DNA of 64,000 nucleotides from DASVCS01 sp036381495 (lineage in GTDB: Bacteria > Gemmatimonadota > Gemmatimonadetes > Longimicrobiales > RSA9), in assembly GCA_036381495.1 (NCBI GenBank), contig DASVCS010000059.1, positions 1 to 64,000 of the forward strand, read 5' to 3'. Position numbers and translations under genes: made by a program. Shown here piece after piece: positions 16,399-27,175 of this stretch. Positions within the stretch are counted from its first letter, which is position 1; every line of letters starts with the position of its first letter. The notes under the pieces are model-generated. The model had not been told where the DNA came from. It did not search any database and saw only the letters and a list, made by a program, of their open reading frames with translations.

Positions 16399-18822
16399 CT
16401 ATTCGCTTCGCAATGCCGCCATCGGATCCACCCGCGCCGCGCGCCGCGCCGGCAGCCAGCTCGCGATCAACGCGGCCCCCGCGAGCACGGCTACCACGCC
16501 GGCAAAGGCGAGCGGGTCCACGGGGCGGACACCGGCGACGATGCTGCCGATGAGTCGACCGAGCGCGAGGGCGAGGGCCACGCCGAGCGCGGCGCCGATG
16601 GCGGTGAGACGGAGCCCGTCGCGGATGAAGAGCCCGAGCACCGCGCCGGCATCGGCGCCGAGTGCGATGCGGATCCCGACCTCACGCGCCCGGGAGGCGG
16701 CCGTAAACGCCATCACGCCGTAAAGCCCGAGCGCCGCGAGCGCCAGTGCGAGCGCGCCGAAACCCGTGATCACCAGCGCGAGGTCGCGGTAGATGTCGAC
16801 GCTCTCCTCGACGACCTGCGCCATCGTCCTCACGGCGTAGACCGGCACGTCGGGATCGATGGCGTGCACCGCGTCGCGCAGCGGCTCGATGATCGTCGAG
16901 GGGTCGCCCGCGACGCGCGCGATCAGGTACGATTCCGCCATCTGGAAATGCTGCGACCGGGGCAGAAACACCGCCATTTGGGGATCCGACAGGCTCGTGG
17001 CCACGTCGGGGACGACCCCCACCACCCGGATCGGCGTGTCCCGCGACGGCCCGAAGTAGAAGACGCGCCCGATCGGATCCCGGTCGGGCCACTGGCGCCG
17101 GGCGAGCTGCTGGCTGATGACCGCGACCCGTGGCGCATCCCTCGTGTCGCGATCGGTGAAGCCGCGCCCCCGCAGCACCGGGATGCCGAGCGTGCGGAAG
17201 AAGCCGGGCGAGACGCCCATGGCGACGACCGGCGCGGCGCCGGCGGTCGTGCCGGCGGGCGTAGAAGCGCCTTCGGCTGCCGAAAGCCAGTGGAGCGTCC
17301 GTCCACCGACCAGCGGCGCCCCGCTCGCCACGGCGGCAGCGCGGACGCCCGGGAGCCCCGCGGCCCGCTCCCGCAACGCGCGCTGGAACGCTTCGCCCGC
17401 CGCGGGCGTGTAACCCTGGCTCTCGAGATCGAGCGTCAGGACCACGACGTCGTCGACTTCGAATCCGACGTCGGTCTCGGCCACGGTGTCGAGCCGGCGG
17501 AGAAACAACCCCGCGGCGAAGAGGAGTGTCAGCGACAACGCCATCTGGGCGACCACGAGCGCGCCCTGGAGGCGTGACCGACGGAACCGCGATGCGCCAT
17601 CGCCCGCGAGCGCCGGGCGCAGATCGGTTCGCGACGCGCGCCATGCCGGAACGAGCCCGAACAGCACCCCGGTGCCGAGCGCGAGCGCGAACGTGAATGC
17701 CAGTGTGTGCGCGTCCGGTGAGACGTCGAGCGGTGCCAGCACCATGCGGAACCGGGCGCGGAATGCATCCGCGAGCCAGAACGACCCGACGAGGCCGAGG
17801 CCGCCGCCCAGCAGGGCGAGGAGTACGCTCTCGGTGACGAGTTGACGGATCAGGCGACGTCGCCCCGCGCCGAGCGCCAGGCGCACGCCGATCTCGTGGC
17901 GCCGTGCCACGGCGCGCGCGAGCAGCAGGTTCGCGACGTTCGCGCAGGCGATGAGGAGGACCAGGCCGGTGATCACGCCCGCAAAGGCGAGCATCGGGAG
18001 CGTGCTCCCCAGTCCGCGCAACGGGATCCATCCGGTCAACGGGGTAGCGGTCAGCCGCAGCGGCTCGAACCGGTCCGGCTCCGCGGGGTCGAGACGTCGC
18101 GAGATGACGCCGAGCGCGGCCTCGGCCTGCTCGAGCGGCACGCCGTCCGCGAGCCGCCCGATGAGGTGGAACCGGCCGAACCTGCGGTTGGTGAGCAGGT
18201 CGCTCGCGGCTGGCATCGCCCGGGCCCGCATCATCGTCGGCACCCACACCTCCGCCGGCTCCTCGATCTCGGTCCCCATGAACCCCTCGGGCGCGACACC
18301 CACGACCGTGAAACCGTAGCCGTTCAACGTCACGGTGCGCCCGACCACGGTCGGATCGGCCGCGAATCGCCGCACCCACAGGTCGTATCCGATCACCGCG
18401 ACCGGATGCGTGCCGCGCGTGCGGTCCTCGCCGGCCAGGAATCCGCGGCCCAGGACCGGACGCACGCCGAGCACGTCGAAGTAGTTCCCGCTCACGAGCT
18501 GCCCCGTCACCCGGATCGGCTCACCGCCGGATGCCAGCGCCATCCCCGCGCTCGTGTACGCCGCGATTCCGGCGAACCGCCGCGCGGCATCGCGGATCTC
18601 GAGGTAGTCCGGGTAGGACACTTCCTCGAAACGACCGGCGTTCTCGACCCGGACCAGCCGGTCGCTCTCCGGGATGCCGGTCGGCGGCCGGAACAGCAGC
18701 GCGTTCAGCAGGCCGAACAGCGCACTGTTGGCGCCGATCCCCAGCGCCAGCGTGAGAATCGCCGTGGCCGCGAAGACGGGCGAGCGACGCAGCGTGCGCC
18801 AGGCGTAACGGATGTCGTGCAT
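16399..18822 (-). CDS. ADOP-family ABC permease P3
   Basis: The product has 807 residues from MHDIRYAWRTLRRSPVF, with a GGAGGA ribosome binding site; the open frame upstream is non-native. Subgroup markers are FGLLNALLFRPPTGIPESDR and SYPDYLEIRDAARRFAGIAA. Contact segments are HEIGVRLALGAGRRRLIRQL and REVGIRIALGADAGAVLGLF. The second core ends with LIGSIVAGVRPVDPLAFAGV, in which LLYG is replaced by IVAG. It is the first gene of a two-gene unit with P2 (9 bp apart), and a solitary R1 repeat lies 42 bp upstream. Confidence 0.92.
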   Translation of the reverse strand: MHDIRYAWRTLRRSPVFAATAILTLALGIGANSALFGLLNALLFRPPTGIPESDRLVRVENAGRFEEVSYPDYLEIRDAARRFAGIAAYTSAGMALASGGEPIRVTGQLVSGNYFDVLGVRPVLGRGFLAGEDRTRGTHPVAVIGYDLWVRRFAADPTVVGRTVTLNGYGFTVVGVAPEGFMGTEIEEPAEVWVPTMMRARAMPAASDLLTNRRFGRFHLIGRLADGVPLEQAEAALGVISRRLDPAEPDRFEPLRLTATPLTGWIPLRGLGSTLPMLAFAGVITGLVLLIACANVANLLLARAVARRHEIGVRLALGAGRRRLIRQLVTESVLLALLGGGLGLVGSFWLADAFRARFRMVLAPLDVSPDAHTLAFTFALALGTGVLFGLVPAWRASRTDLRPALAGDGASRFRRSRLQGALVVAQMALSLTLLFAAGLFLRRLDTVAETDVGFEVDDVVVLTLDLESQGYTPAAGEAFQRALRERAAGLPGVRAAAVASGAPLVGGRTLHWLSAAEGASTPAGTTAGAAPVVAMGVSPGFFRTLGIPVLRGRGFTDRDTRDAPRVAVISQQLARRQWPDRDPIGRVFYFGPSRDTPIRVVGVVPDVATSLSDPQMAVFLPRSQHFQMAESYLIARVAGDPSTIIEPLRDAVHAIDPDVPVYAVRTMAQVVEESVDIYRDLALVITGFGALALALAALGLYGVMAFTAASRAREVGIRIALGADAGAVLGLFIRDGLRLTAIGAALGVALALALGRLIGSIVAGVRPVDPLAFAGVVAVLAGAALIASWLPARRAARVDPMAALRSE

Positions 18823-18864
18823 GATTCCTCCGCGGTTGCGGACCGGGCGTCGGTATGTCGATCC

Positions 18865-18895
18865 GGGACGAATCGAAAAAGTAAAACCTGGTCCG

Positions 18896-18896
<1 letters not shown>
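18865..18896 (-). repeat. R1 solitary repeat E2
   Basis: A complete 32-bp R1 end (core CGAATCGAAAAAGTAAAACC) sits between P4 and P3. Its last base is the first base of the P4 stop triplet on the plus strand (CTA 18896-18898). No partner exists within the 42 bp that separate it from the P3 start, so either the segment was deleted or a single end was duplicated. Confidence 0.85.
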
Positions 18897-21298
<2,402 letters not shown>

Positions 21299-21346
21299 GG
21301 TCGGTCGTATCCTCTCAATGCGAATCGGCCACCGTCCGGCCTCCGT

Positions 21347-23752
21347 TCATTCCGCGCGCAACGCCTCCATCGGGTCGATGCTCGTCGCGCGGCGTGCGGG
21401 GACGTAACTCGCGAGCAGCGCGACGCCGGCGAGCAGGCCTCCCACGACGACGAGGGTCGCGGGGTCGGTCGCGTCGACGCCGTAGAGGAGGAAGCCGAGG
21501 AGCGGGGTGACGGCGAGCGCGCCGGCGAGACCGAGTGCGAGGCCGATGCCGGCGAGGCGTGCGCCCTGGCCGACGACGAGGCGGAGCACGTCGCGCGGTC
21601 TGGCGCCGAGTGCGGTGCGCACGCCGAACTCGCGGGTACGCTGCGCGACGGCGTAGCTGATCACGCCGTACAGACCGACGCCGGAGATGACGAGCGCAAT
21701 GAGCGCGAACGCCGCCATGATCCCCATGACGAGGCGGTACGGCGCGAGGAACCAGGCGGCCCACCCGTCCATGGTCCGGACCCGCGCGATCGCGAGGTCG
21801 GCATCGAAGTCGCGGATCGCGCGGCGGATCGCGGGGGCGGCGCGCGCCGGGTCGCCTTCCGTTGCAACGGCCAGGGCCGCGGCCACCTGCGGCGCCTGCG
21901 CCTGCGGGAGGTAGATCTCGGGGTCCACGGCGTCGCCCACGCCCTGGTGGAAGACATCGCCGACGACGCCGACCACCTCCCAGCGCCGATCCCCGATGAC
22001 CAGACCGCGGCCGAGCGGGTCTTCGCCCGGGAAGTAGCGCCGGGCGAGCGTTTGGTTGATGATCGCGACCCGGGGCGCATCGGCGCGGTCGCGGTCGTCG
22101 AAGGCGCGTCCCGCCACGAGCGGGATCCGCATGGCGGAGAAGTAGTGGGGCGTGATTCGCTGCATCCGCGCGCTCGGCCGATCGGCGGGCGTCGCCGGCG
22201 GTTGGCCCTCGACACTGAAACTCGATGAGCGGGAGGAGTGGCTGAGCGGGAGGTTGCTGACCACGCCCGCCGTGCGCACGCCCGGGAGCGCCTCGATCCG
22301 GTCGACGAGCCGGCCGTACGCCTCGCCGGCTTGCCCCCGCATCCCGACCGGCCAACGCAGCTCGAGGGTCAGCACGTGGTCGCTCCGAAAGCCCGGGTCC
22401 GCGTGGATCCGGTTCGCGACGCTGCGGACCAGGAGTCCGGCGCCCGCCAGCAGCACGAGCGCGAGCGCGATCTCACCCACCACGAGCGTCCGGCGGAGCC
22501 GGTTCGCGCTCCGTTCACCGGCCGTCCCCCGCGCACCCTCCCGGAGCGCGCCGGCCACTCCTGGCCGGGAGAAGCGGAGCGCCGGCGCGAGGCCGAAGAG
22601 GATGCCGGTCCCGATCGAGACCGCGAGCGTGAAGCCGACGACGCGCGCATCCACGCCCATCCGAGGCCAGCCGGGGACGAACCCCGCGAGGTCCGCGGGT
22701 ACGGCCTCGTGCAGCATGGGCACCGCCCAGACGGCGATCAGGATGCCGGCGGCGCCACCCACCAGCCCCAACACCACGCTCTCGGCCAGGAGCCGACCCG
22801 CGATGCGCGAGCGGCTCGCGCCCAGCGCCGCGCGAATCGCCAGCTCCCGGCGCCGCGTCGTGGACCGGGCAATGAAGAGCCCCGCGAGGTTGATGCAGGC
22901 AATGAGGAGCACGAAGGCGACGGCGCCCATCATGACGCCGAGCATCCACCGGGTCGGCGGCTCCATGTGCCACGCGCGCATCGGGTCGGCGGTCCAGCGC
23001 CACCCCGCCATGCTCTCCGGGAACTCTGCGGCGATCCGCTCGCCGAGCGCGGCCACCTCGACGCGGGCATCGTCGAGCCCTGCGCCGGGCCGCAGCCGGC
23101 CGAAGACATCCAGGTAAAGACTGGTGCGATTGTTGGCGTCCTCCGCACCGAACGACAACGGAACCCACACCTCGCCGCCCGGCGGGAAGGTGTAATCGGC
23201 AGGCAGCACGCCGACGACCGTGTGCGCCTGCCCATCGAGCACCACGGTCTCGCCGATGACACCGGGGTCGCCGCCGAACCGGCTCCGCCAGAACGCGTCG
23301 CTCAGGATCACCACCCGCTCCGCATCCGGCTCGGCATCCTCCGCGATGAAGGTGCGGCCCAATGCCGCCGGCACGCCGAGCATCCGGAAGAAGTTGCGCG
23401 TGACGCGGTAGCCCTGCACGATCTCGGTCCGCTCCGTACCGCGCATGGCATAATCCCACCCGGTCATGGCCGCGACATCGGAGAGCGCGGTACTCGTCTC
23501 CCGCAGGCTGAGCATGTTCCCCGGCGCCATCGCCGTGCACAGCGGGCAACGGTCCGAGAACTGACGGATCGCAACCAGCCGGTCGCCATCGCGGAACGGC
23601 AGCGGATCCAGCAGCAGCGCATCGATCGCGCTGAAGATGGTCGTCGTGGCGCCGATCCCGAGCGCGAGCGTGAGCGCCGCCACGGCGGTGAAGCCGGGGC
23701 TCCTGCGGAGTGTACGCAGCGCGTAGCGGATCTCGTGGAGAAACACGTTCAT
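21347..23752 (-). CDS. ADOP-family ABC permease P5
   Basis: The product has 801 residues, starting MNVFLHEIRYALRTLRRSPG. Contact segments are RELAIRAALGASRSRIAGRL and REFGVRTALGARPRDVLRLV. Its distinguishing mark is a vicinal cysteine pair, DRCPLCTAM, early in periplasmic domain 1 (about residue 72-80), where paralogues have no cysteine; such a CxxC could be redox-active or bind metal. The adjoining CTAMAPGNMLSLRETS stretch is also unique. It is the first gene of a P5-P4 unit, and R1 segment E3 ends 30 bp upstream of the start. Confidence 0.92.
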   Translation of the reverse strand: MNVFLHEIRYALRTLRRSPGFTAVAALTLALGIGATTTIFSAIDALLLDPLPFRDGDRLVAIRQFSDRCPLCTAMAPGNMLSLRETSTALSDVAAMTGWDYAMRGTERTEIVQGYRVTRNFFRMLGVPAALGRTFIAEDAEPDAERVVILSDAFWRSRFGGDPGVIGETVVLDGQAHTVVGVLPADYTFPPGGEVWVPLSFGAEDANNRTSLYLDVFGRLRPGAGLDDARVEVAALGERIAAEFPESMAGWRWTADPMRAWHMEPPTRWMLGVMMGAVAFVLLIACINLAGLFIARSTTRRRELAIRAALGASRSRIAGRLLAESVVLGLVGGAAGILIAVWAVPMLHEAVPADLAGFVPGWPRMGVDARVVGFTLAVSIGTGILFGLAPALRFSRPGVAGALREGARGTAGERSANRLRRTLVVGEIALALVLLAGAGLLVRSVANRIHADPGFRSDHVLTLELRWPVGMRGQAGEAYGRLVDRIEALPGVRTAGVVSNLPLSHSSRSSSFSVEGQPPATPADRPSARMQRITPHYFSAMRIPLVAGRAFDDRDRADAPRVAIINQTLARRYFPGEDPLGRGLVIGDRRWEVVGVVGDVFHQGVGDAVDPEIYLPQAQAPQVAAALAVATEGDPARAAPAIRRAIRDFDADLAIARVRTMDGWAAWFLAPYRLVMGIMAAFALIALVISGVGLYGVISYAVAQRTREFGVRTALGARPRDVLRLVVGQGARLAGIGLALGLAGALAVTPLLGFLLYGVDATDPATLVVVGGLLAGVALLASYVPARRATSIDPMEALRAE

Positions 23753-23782
23753 CGGTTGTGGCTCCGGTTGCGGGTTCCATGA

Positions 23783-24158
23783 GCGGACCAGGTTTTACTT
23801 TTTCGATTCGTCCCATATTGGCACAGGCCTGGCGCATCCGGTGACGTGCCGACCGGACATACCGGTCCGGCGCGGGACGGACGCACTTCGGACCTGCGCG
23901 GCCGAGTGCGAGTGCGGCCGGGTCGCAGTCGCGGCGCGATCCGGGCTCGACGCCGCGCAGATGCGCTGCGCGATATGCAGGGTCCCTTGCTCCCGCGCAC
24001 GCGCTCACGTGGCGGCACGCAGCTCCGGACCGGTGCGGGTTCCGCCTGGCGTCCGGTGCCACGAACCAGTGCGTCGAGCCTCCGCTGCCAGACCGATTTC
24101 GGGATCAGCCAGAACCCTGTCGATCCGCGGCGAATCGAAAAAGTAAAACCTGGTCCGC
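23783..24158. repeat. R1 inverted-repeat segment E3 (376 bp)
   Basis: The left end is at 23783-23814 and the right end at 24127-24158; the right copy has GCGGCGAATCG where others have GGGACGAATCG. The inside (for example GGCACGCAGCTCCGGA, GGGTTCCGCCTGGCG, GTCGAGCCTCC) aligns in order with E4 and E6, so the segments are diverged copies of one element. It fills the gap between P6 and P5; no gene is seen in it. Here 29 bp separate the end from the P6 stop. Confidence 0.8.
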
Positions 24159-24187
24159 GGACCTCGGCGCGGGTCCCGCCGCCCCCG

Positions 24188-26650
24188 CTACTCCGCCCGC
24201 AGCGCGACCATCGGGTCCACACGCGTCGCGCGGCGCGCCGGGATGGTGCTCGCCAGCGTGGCGCTCGCCGCCAGCGTGAGTGCGACCATGGCGAAGGTCA
24301 ACGGGTCGCGCGCGGAGACGCCGTAGAGGAGCGCGTCCAGGAGTCGGGTCGCGGTCCATGCGCCGGCGAGCCCAAGGACCAGCCCCACGGCGACGGGCCG
24401 CATCCCCTGCCCGACCACCAGTCGGAGGATCTGGCGATCGCCCGCGCCGAGCGACTTGCGCACCCCGATCTCGCGCGTGCGCTCGGCCACGAGATAGGCG
24501 ACGACGCCGTAGAGCCCGACGGCCGCGAGCCCGAGCGCCAGCACGCCGAAGAGCGTGAAGAGCAGTGCGCCCAGTCGGAACGGCAGCATCTCGGGGCGCA
24601 GCGTCGCCTCGAGCGACTGCACGTCGACGTAGGGGAGGTCCGCGGCCAACCCCTGAACCACGCTCCGCACCGTCGGTGCGAGCGCGGCGGACTCGCCACG
24701 GGTTCGAATCAGCAGATGCGGCATGAAGAACGCGAAGCCGGCCGACATCGGGGACTGGGCGGACGCCAGGAACGCTTCCGGGATGATCTGCTCATCGAGG
24801 TAGCGATAGCGCGCATCGGCCGCGACTCCGACAACGCGCGTGCACCCGCCCTGCTGTGTCTGCTCCATGAGCGCGAGGCACATCCCGACCGCATTGCCGT
24901 CGGGGGTGAGCAGCCGTGCGAACCGCTCGTTGATGATGACGACGCGCTCGCCCCCCGCCCGATCCTGCTCGGTGAAGCCGCGCCCTCGGACGATCGGCAT
25001 GCCGACGGTCCTGAAGTAGTCGGGCCCGACGATGTTCATGTACGGGCCCTCGTCGACCGCCGTGCTGTCCCAGCCGGGCGCCTCGACGGCGAGCCCCATC
25101 GAGTTGCCGTCGAACGGCGCGAGCAGCGCGATACTCGCCGCCTCGACGCCCGGCAATGCGCGCAACCGCTCGAGCGCGCGGTCGTAGAAGGCCTTCCGGC
25201 CGGCCGCGTCGTAGCCCGCGCGTTCGAGGTCGACCGAGACGGTGAGCAGACGGTCGACATCGACGCCGGGATCCACGGCGGACACTGCGCGGAGCGAGCG
25301 GAGGCAGAGGCCGCTCGCGACGAGGAGCACGACCGAGAGCGCGACCTGTACGCCGACGAGCGCGCTACGACCGCGGCCGCGCGTGGCGCGTGCGGCCGAC
25401 ATCGTCGCCTGGAGGCCGGCGACCGGTTCCCCGCGGGCCGCGGCGAGCGCCGGCGCGAGCCCGAAGAGCAGGCCGGTGAGCACCGAGACCATGGCGGTGA
25501 ATCCGAGGATGCGCGCATTGAAAACGCCGTGCGTGGCCGGCACCGGGAAGCGGTCGGTCAGTTCGGCGCCCCAGAGCGCGATCACGAGCGCGGCGGCGCC
25601 GCCGGCGAGCGCGAGGACGAGGCTCTCGGTCAGGAGCTGCCGCACGATCCGACGGCGGCCCGCGCCGAGCGAGATCCGGAGCGCGATCTCGCGCCGGCGC
25701 GTCGTCGCCCGCGCGAGCAGCAGGTTCGCCACGTTCGCGCACGCGATCAGCAGCACGACGGCGGTCGCGACCGCGAGCACGAGAGCGAGATCCGCCTCCG
25801 TCGAGCGGCGCGGCCCTCGCGCGGTGTTCAGCGGCCCGGTGATCACGGAGGGCTCGGGATCGAGGCCGTCCACGGACTCCGCGGCGTGGCGCAGCACCGC
25901 CGTTGCACTGGCGATGGCCTGCGCCGGCGTCGCGTCCGCCGCCAGCCGTCCGAGGAAGCCCACGAACAGCATGAGCGGCGTATCCCGCCACCCCTGGGGG
26001 GCCAGCCCCATCGGGCCCGTCATCGCGAGCGGCAGCCAGACGTCGAGCGGCTCGGCATCGATTCCGCCGAACGCCTCGGGCGCGACGCCGACCACCGTGA
26101 AGGTCTGGCCGTTCAGGAGGATGGACCGACCGAGCACGTCCGGGTCACCGCCGAACTCGCGCTGCCAGAAGCCGTGTCCCAGGACGACGACGGGGTGCGC
26201 ACCAGGATCCTCGCCCTCCTCCGGCAGGAAGAACCGACCCAGCGCCGGCCGCACGCCGAGCACCGAGAAGAACTCCGGCGAGACCGGCCGCCCGCGCAAC
26301 CGGCGCGCCGCCTCGCCCCGGCCGTAATCGAGATCTCGCGGGAAGGTGTACGCCGCGAGCCCGTCGAACCCGCGCGCACCCTCCCGCAGCGCACGGAAAT
26401 CCATGTACGAGCCGGCACCGCCGTTCGGCGTCCGAACCGCGCCGGTCCGCCGCACGATGTACAGCCGCACCACCTGGTCCGGCTCGCGCACACCCGCCGG
26501 CGGTCGCAGGAAGAGCCCGTCCAGCACACCGAACATCGTCGCGTTCGCGCCGATCCCGAGCGCGAGCGTCAGCACCACCACAACGGCGAAGCCGGGGCTG
26601 CGCCGTAGCGTGCGCACCGTGTAGCGGACATCCTGGAGCAGTGTTTCCAT
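24188..26650 (-). CDS. ADOP-family ABC permease P6
   Basis: The product has 820 residues (METLLQDVRYTVRTLRRSPG, GAGAGGGGG ribosome binding site). It is of the P2/P3/P6/P9 subgroup: FGVLDGLFLRPPAGVREPDQ. Contact segments are REIALRISLGAGRRRIVRQL and REIGVRKSLGAGDRQILRLV; Lys-Ser in the second is unusual. Periplasmic domain 2 has a cysteine pair (AVGMCLALM, QQGGCTRVV) 13 residues apart, likely a disulfide loop. It has its own predicted sigma-54 module 231 bp upstream (-24 box to ATG) and is followed by E3, so it may be a one-gene transcript. Confidence 0.92.
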   Translation of the reverse strand: METLLQDVRYTVRTLRRSPGFAVVVVLTLALGIGANATMFGVLDGLFLRPPAGVREPDQVVRLYIVRRTGAVRTPNGGAGSYMDFRALREGARGFDGLAAYTFPRDLDYGRGEAARRLRGRPVSPEFFSVLGVRPALGRFFLPEEGEDPGAHPVVVLGHGFWQREFGGDPDVLGRSILLNGQTFTVVGVAPEAFGGIDAEPLDVWLPLAMTGPMGLAPQGWRDTPLMLFVGFLGRLAADATPAQAIASATAVLRHAAESVDGLDPEPSVITGPLNTARGPRRSTEADLALVLAVATAVVLLIACANVANLLLARATTRRREIALRISLGAGRRRIVRQLLTESLVLALAGGAAALVIALWGAELTDRFPVPATHGVFNARILGFTAMVSVLTGLLFGLAPALAAARGEPVAGLQATMSAARATRGRGRSALVGVQVALSVVLLVASGLCLRSLRAVSAVDPGVDVDRLLTVSVDLERAGYDAAGRKAFYDRALERLRALPGVEAASIALLAPFDGNSMGLAVEAPGWDSTAVDEGPYMNIVGPDYFRTVGMPIVRGRGFTEQDRAGGERVVIINERFARLLTPDGNAVGMCLALMEQTQQGGCTRVVGVAADARYRYLDEQIIPEAFLASAQSPMSAGFAFFMPHLLIRTRGESAALAPTVRSVVQGLAADLPYVDVQSLEATLRPEMLPFRLGALLFTLFGVLALGLAAVGLYGVVAYLVAERTREIGVRKSLGAGDRQILRLVVGQGMRPVAVGLVLGLAGAWTATRLLDALLYGVSARDPLTFAMVALTLAASATLASTIPARRATRVDPMVALRAE

Positions 26651-26880
26651 GAGCGCCCCCTCTCGTCATGGTGCTTCCGACAGCGGTTTCGCCGGATCCG
26701 TTCCTTCATCGAACCCTGCGGGAGGGACCCCGGCCGCTGAACGGATGACACGCGCGGATCCGGATACGAGGCCGGTCGCGGCGAGTCACCGCTCGGCCCC
26801 AGGGGCAACGAAGCGGCCCGTGCGGGCCGCGCCGCCGGCACGGCAGGCGGTGGACTCGACGGAACCCGATCCACCGCTCA

Positions 26881-27008
26881 GGGAAGGCCCGTGCCAGCAC
26901 GGCACGACGCCCCAATCACTTGTATCACAACGAGATCAAACGCAACGTGGGGAGTGGGGCGGCCGACCGGTCGTCCGCCTGCGGGATCGGCCGTCCCGAA
27001 AGCGGACA
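26881..27008 (-). promoter_or_regulatory. Predicted sigma-54 promoter plus enhancer, module for P6
   Basis: The minus-strand box TGGCACGGGCCTTCCC (26881-26896) has a perfect -24 half and an imperfect -12 half. The enhancer-like motif is at 26982-27008 (CGGGATCGGCCGTCCC, then GAAAGCGGACA). Spacing from box to CGTCCC half-motif is 96 bp. CCAATCACTTGTATCAC lies between them. The rest of the 525-bp P7-P6 gap (26651-27175) shows no gene. Confidence 0.68.
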
Positions 27009-27175
27009 CCCGGGCGCGCCCGGCGACCGAGTTCGAACGCGCACCGCGCCACACCATTGCTGCGGGTCCCGTGAAGGGCATCGGCCGACCGGCCGATCTC
27101 ATGCGGGGGATCGACGGCGGGTGCCGGGCCGCAGCCCGAGGCGACGCCGCGCCCGCCGCGTCCCGGGCTCGTCGC

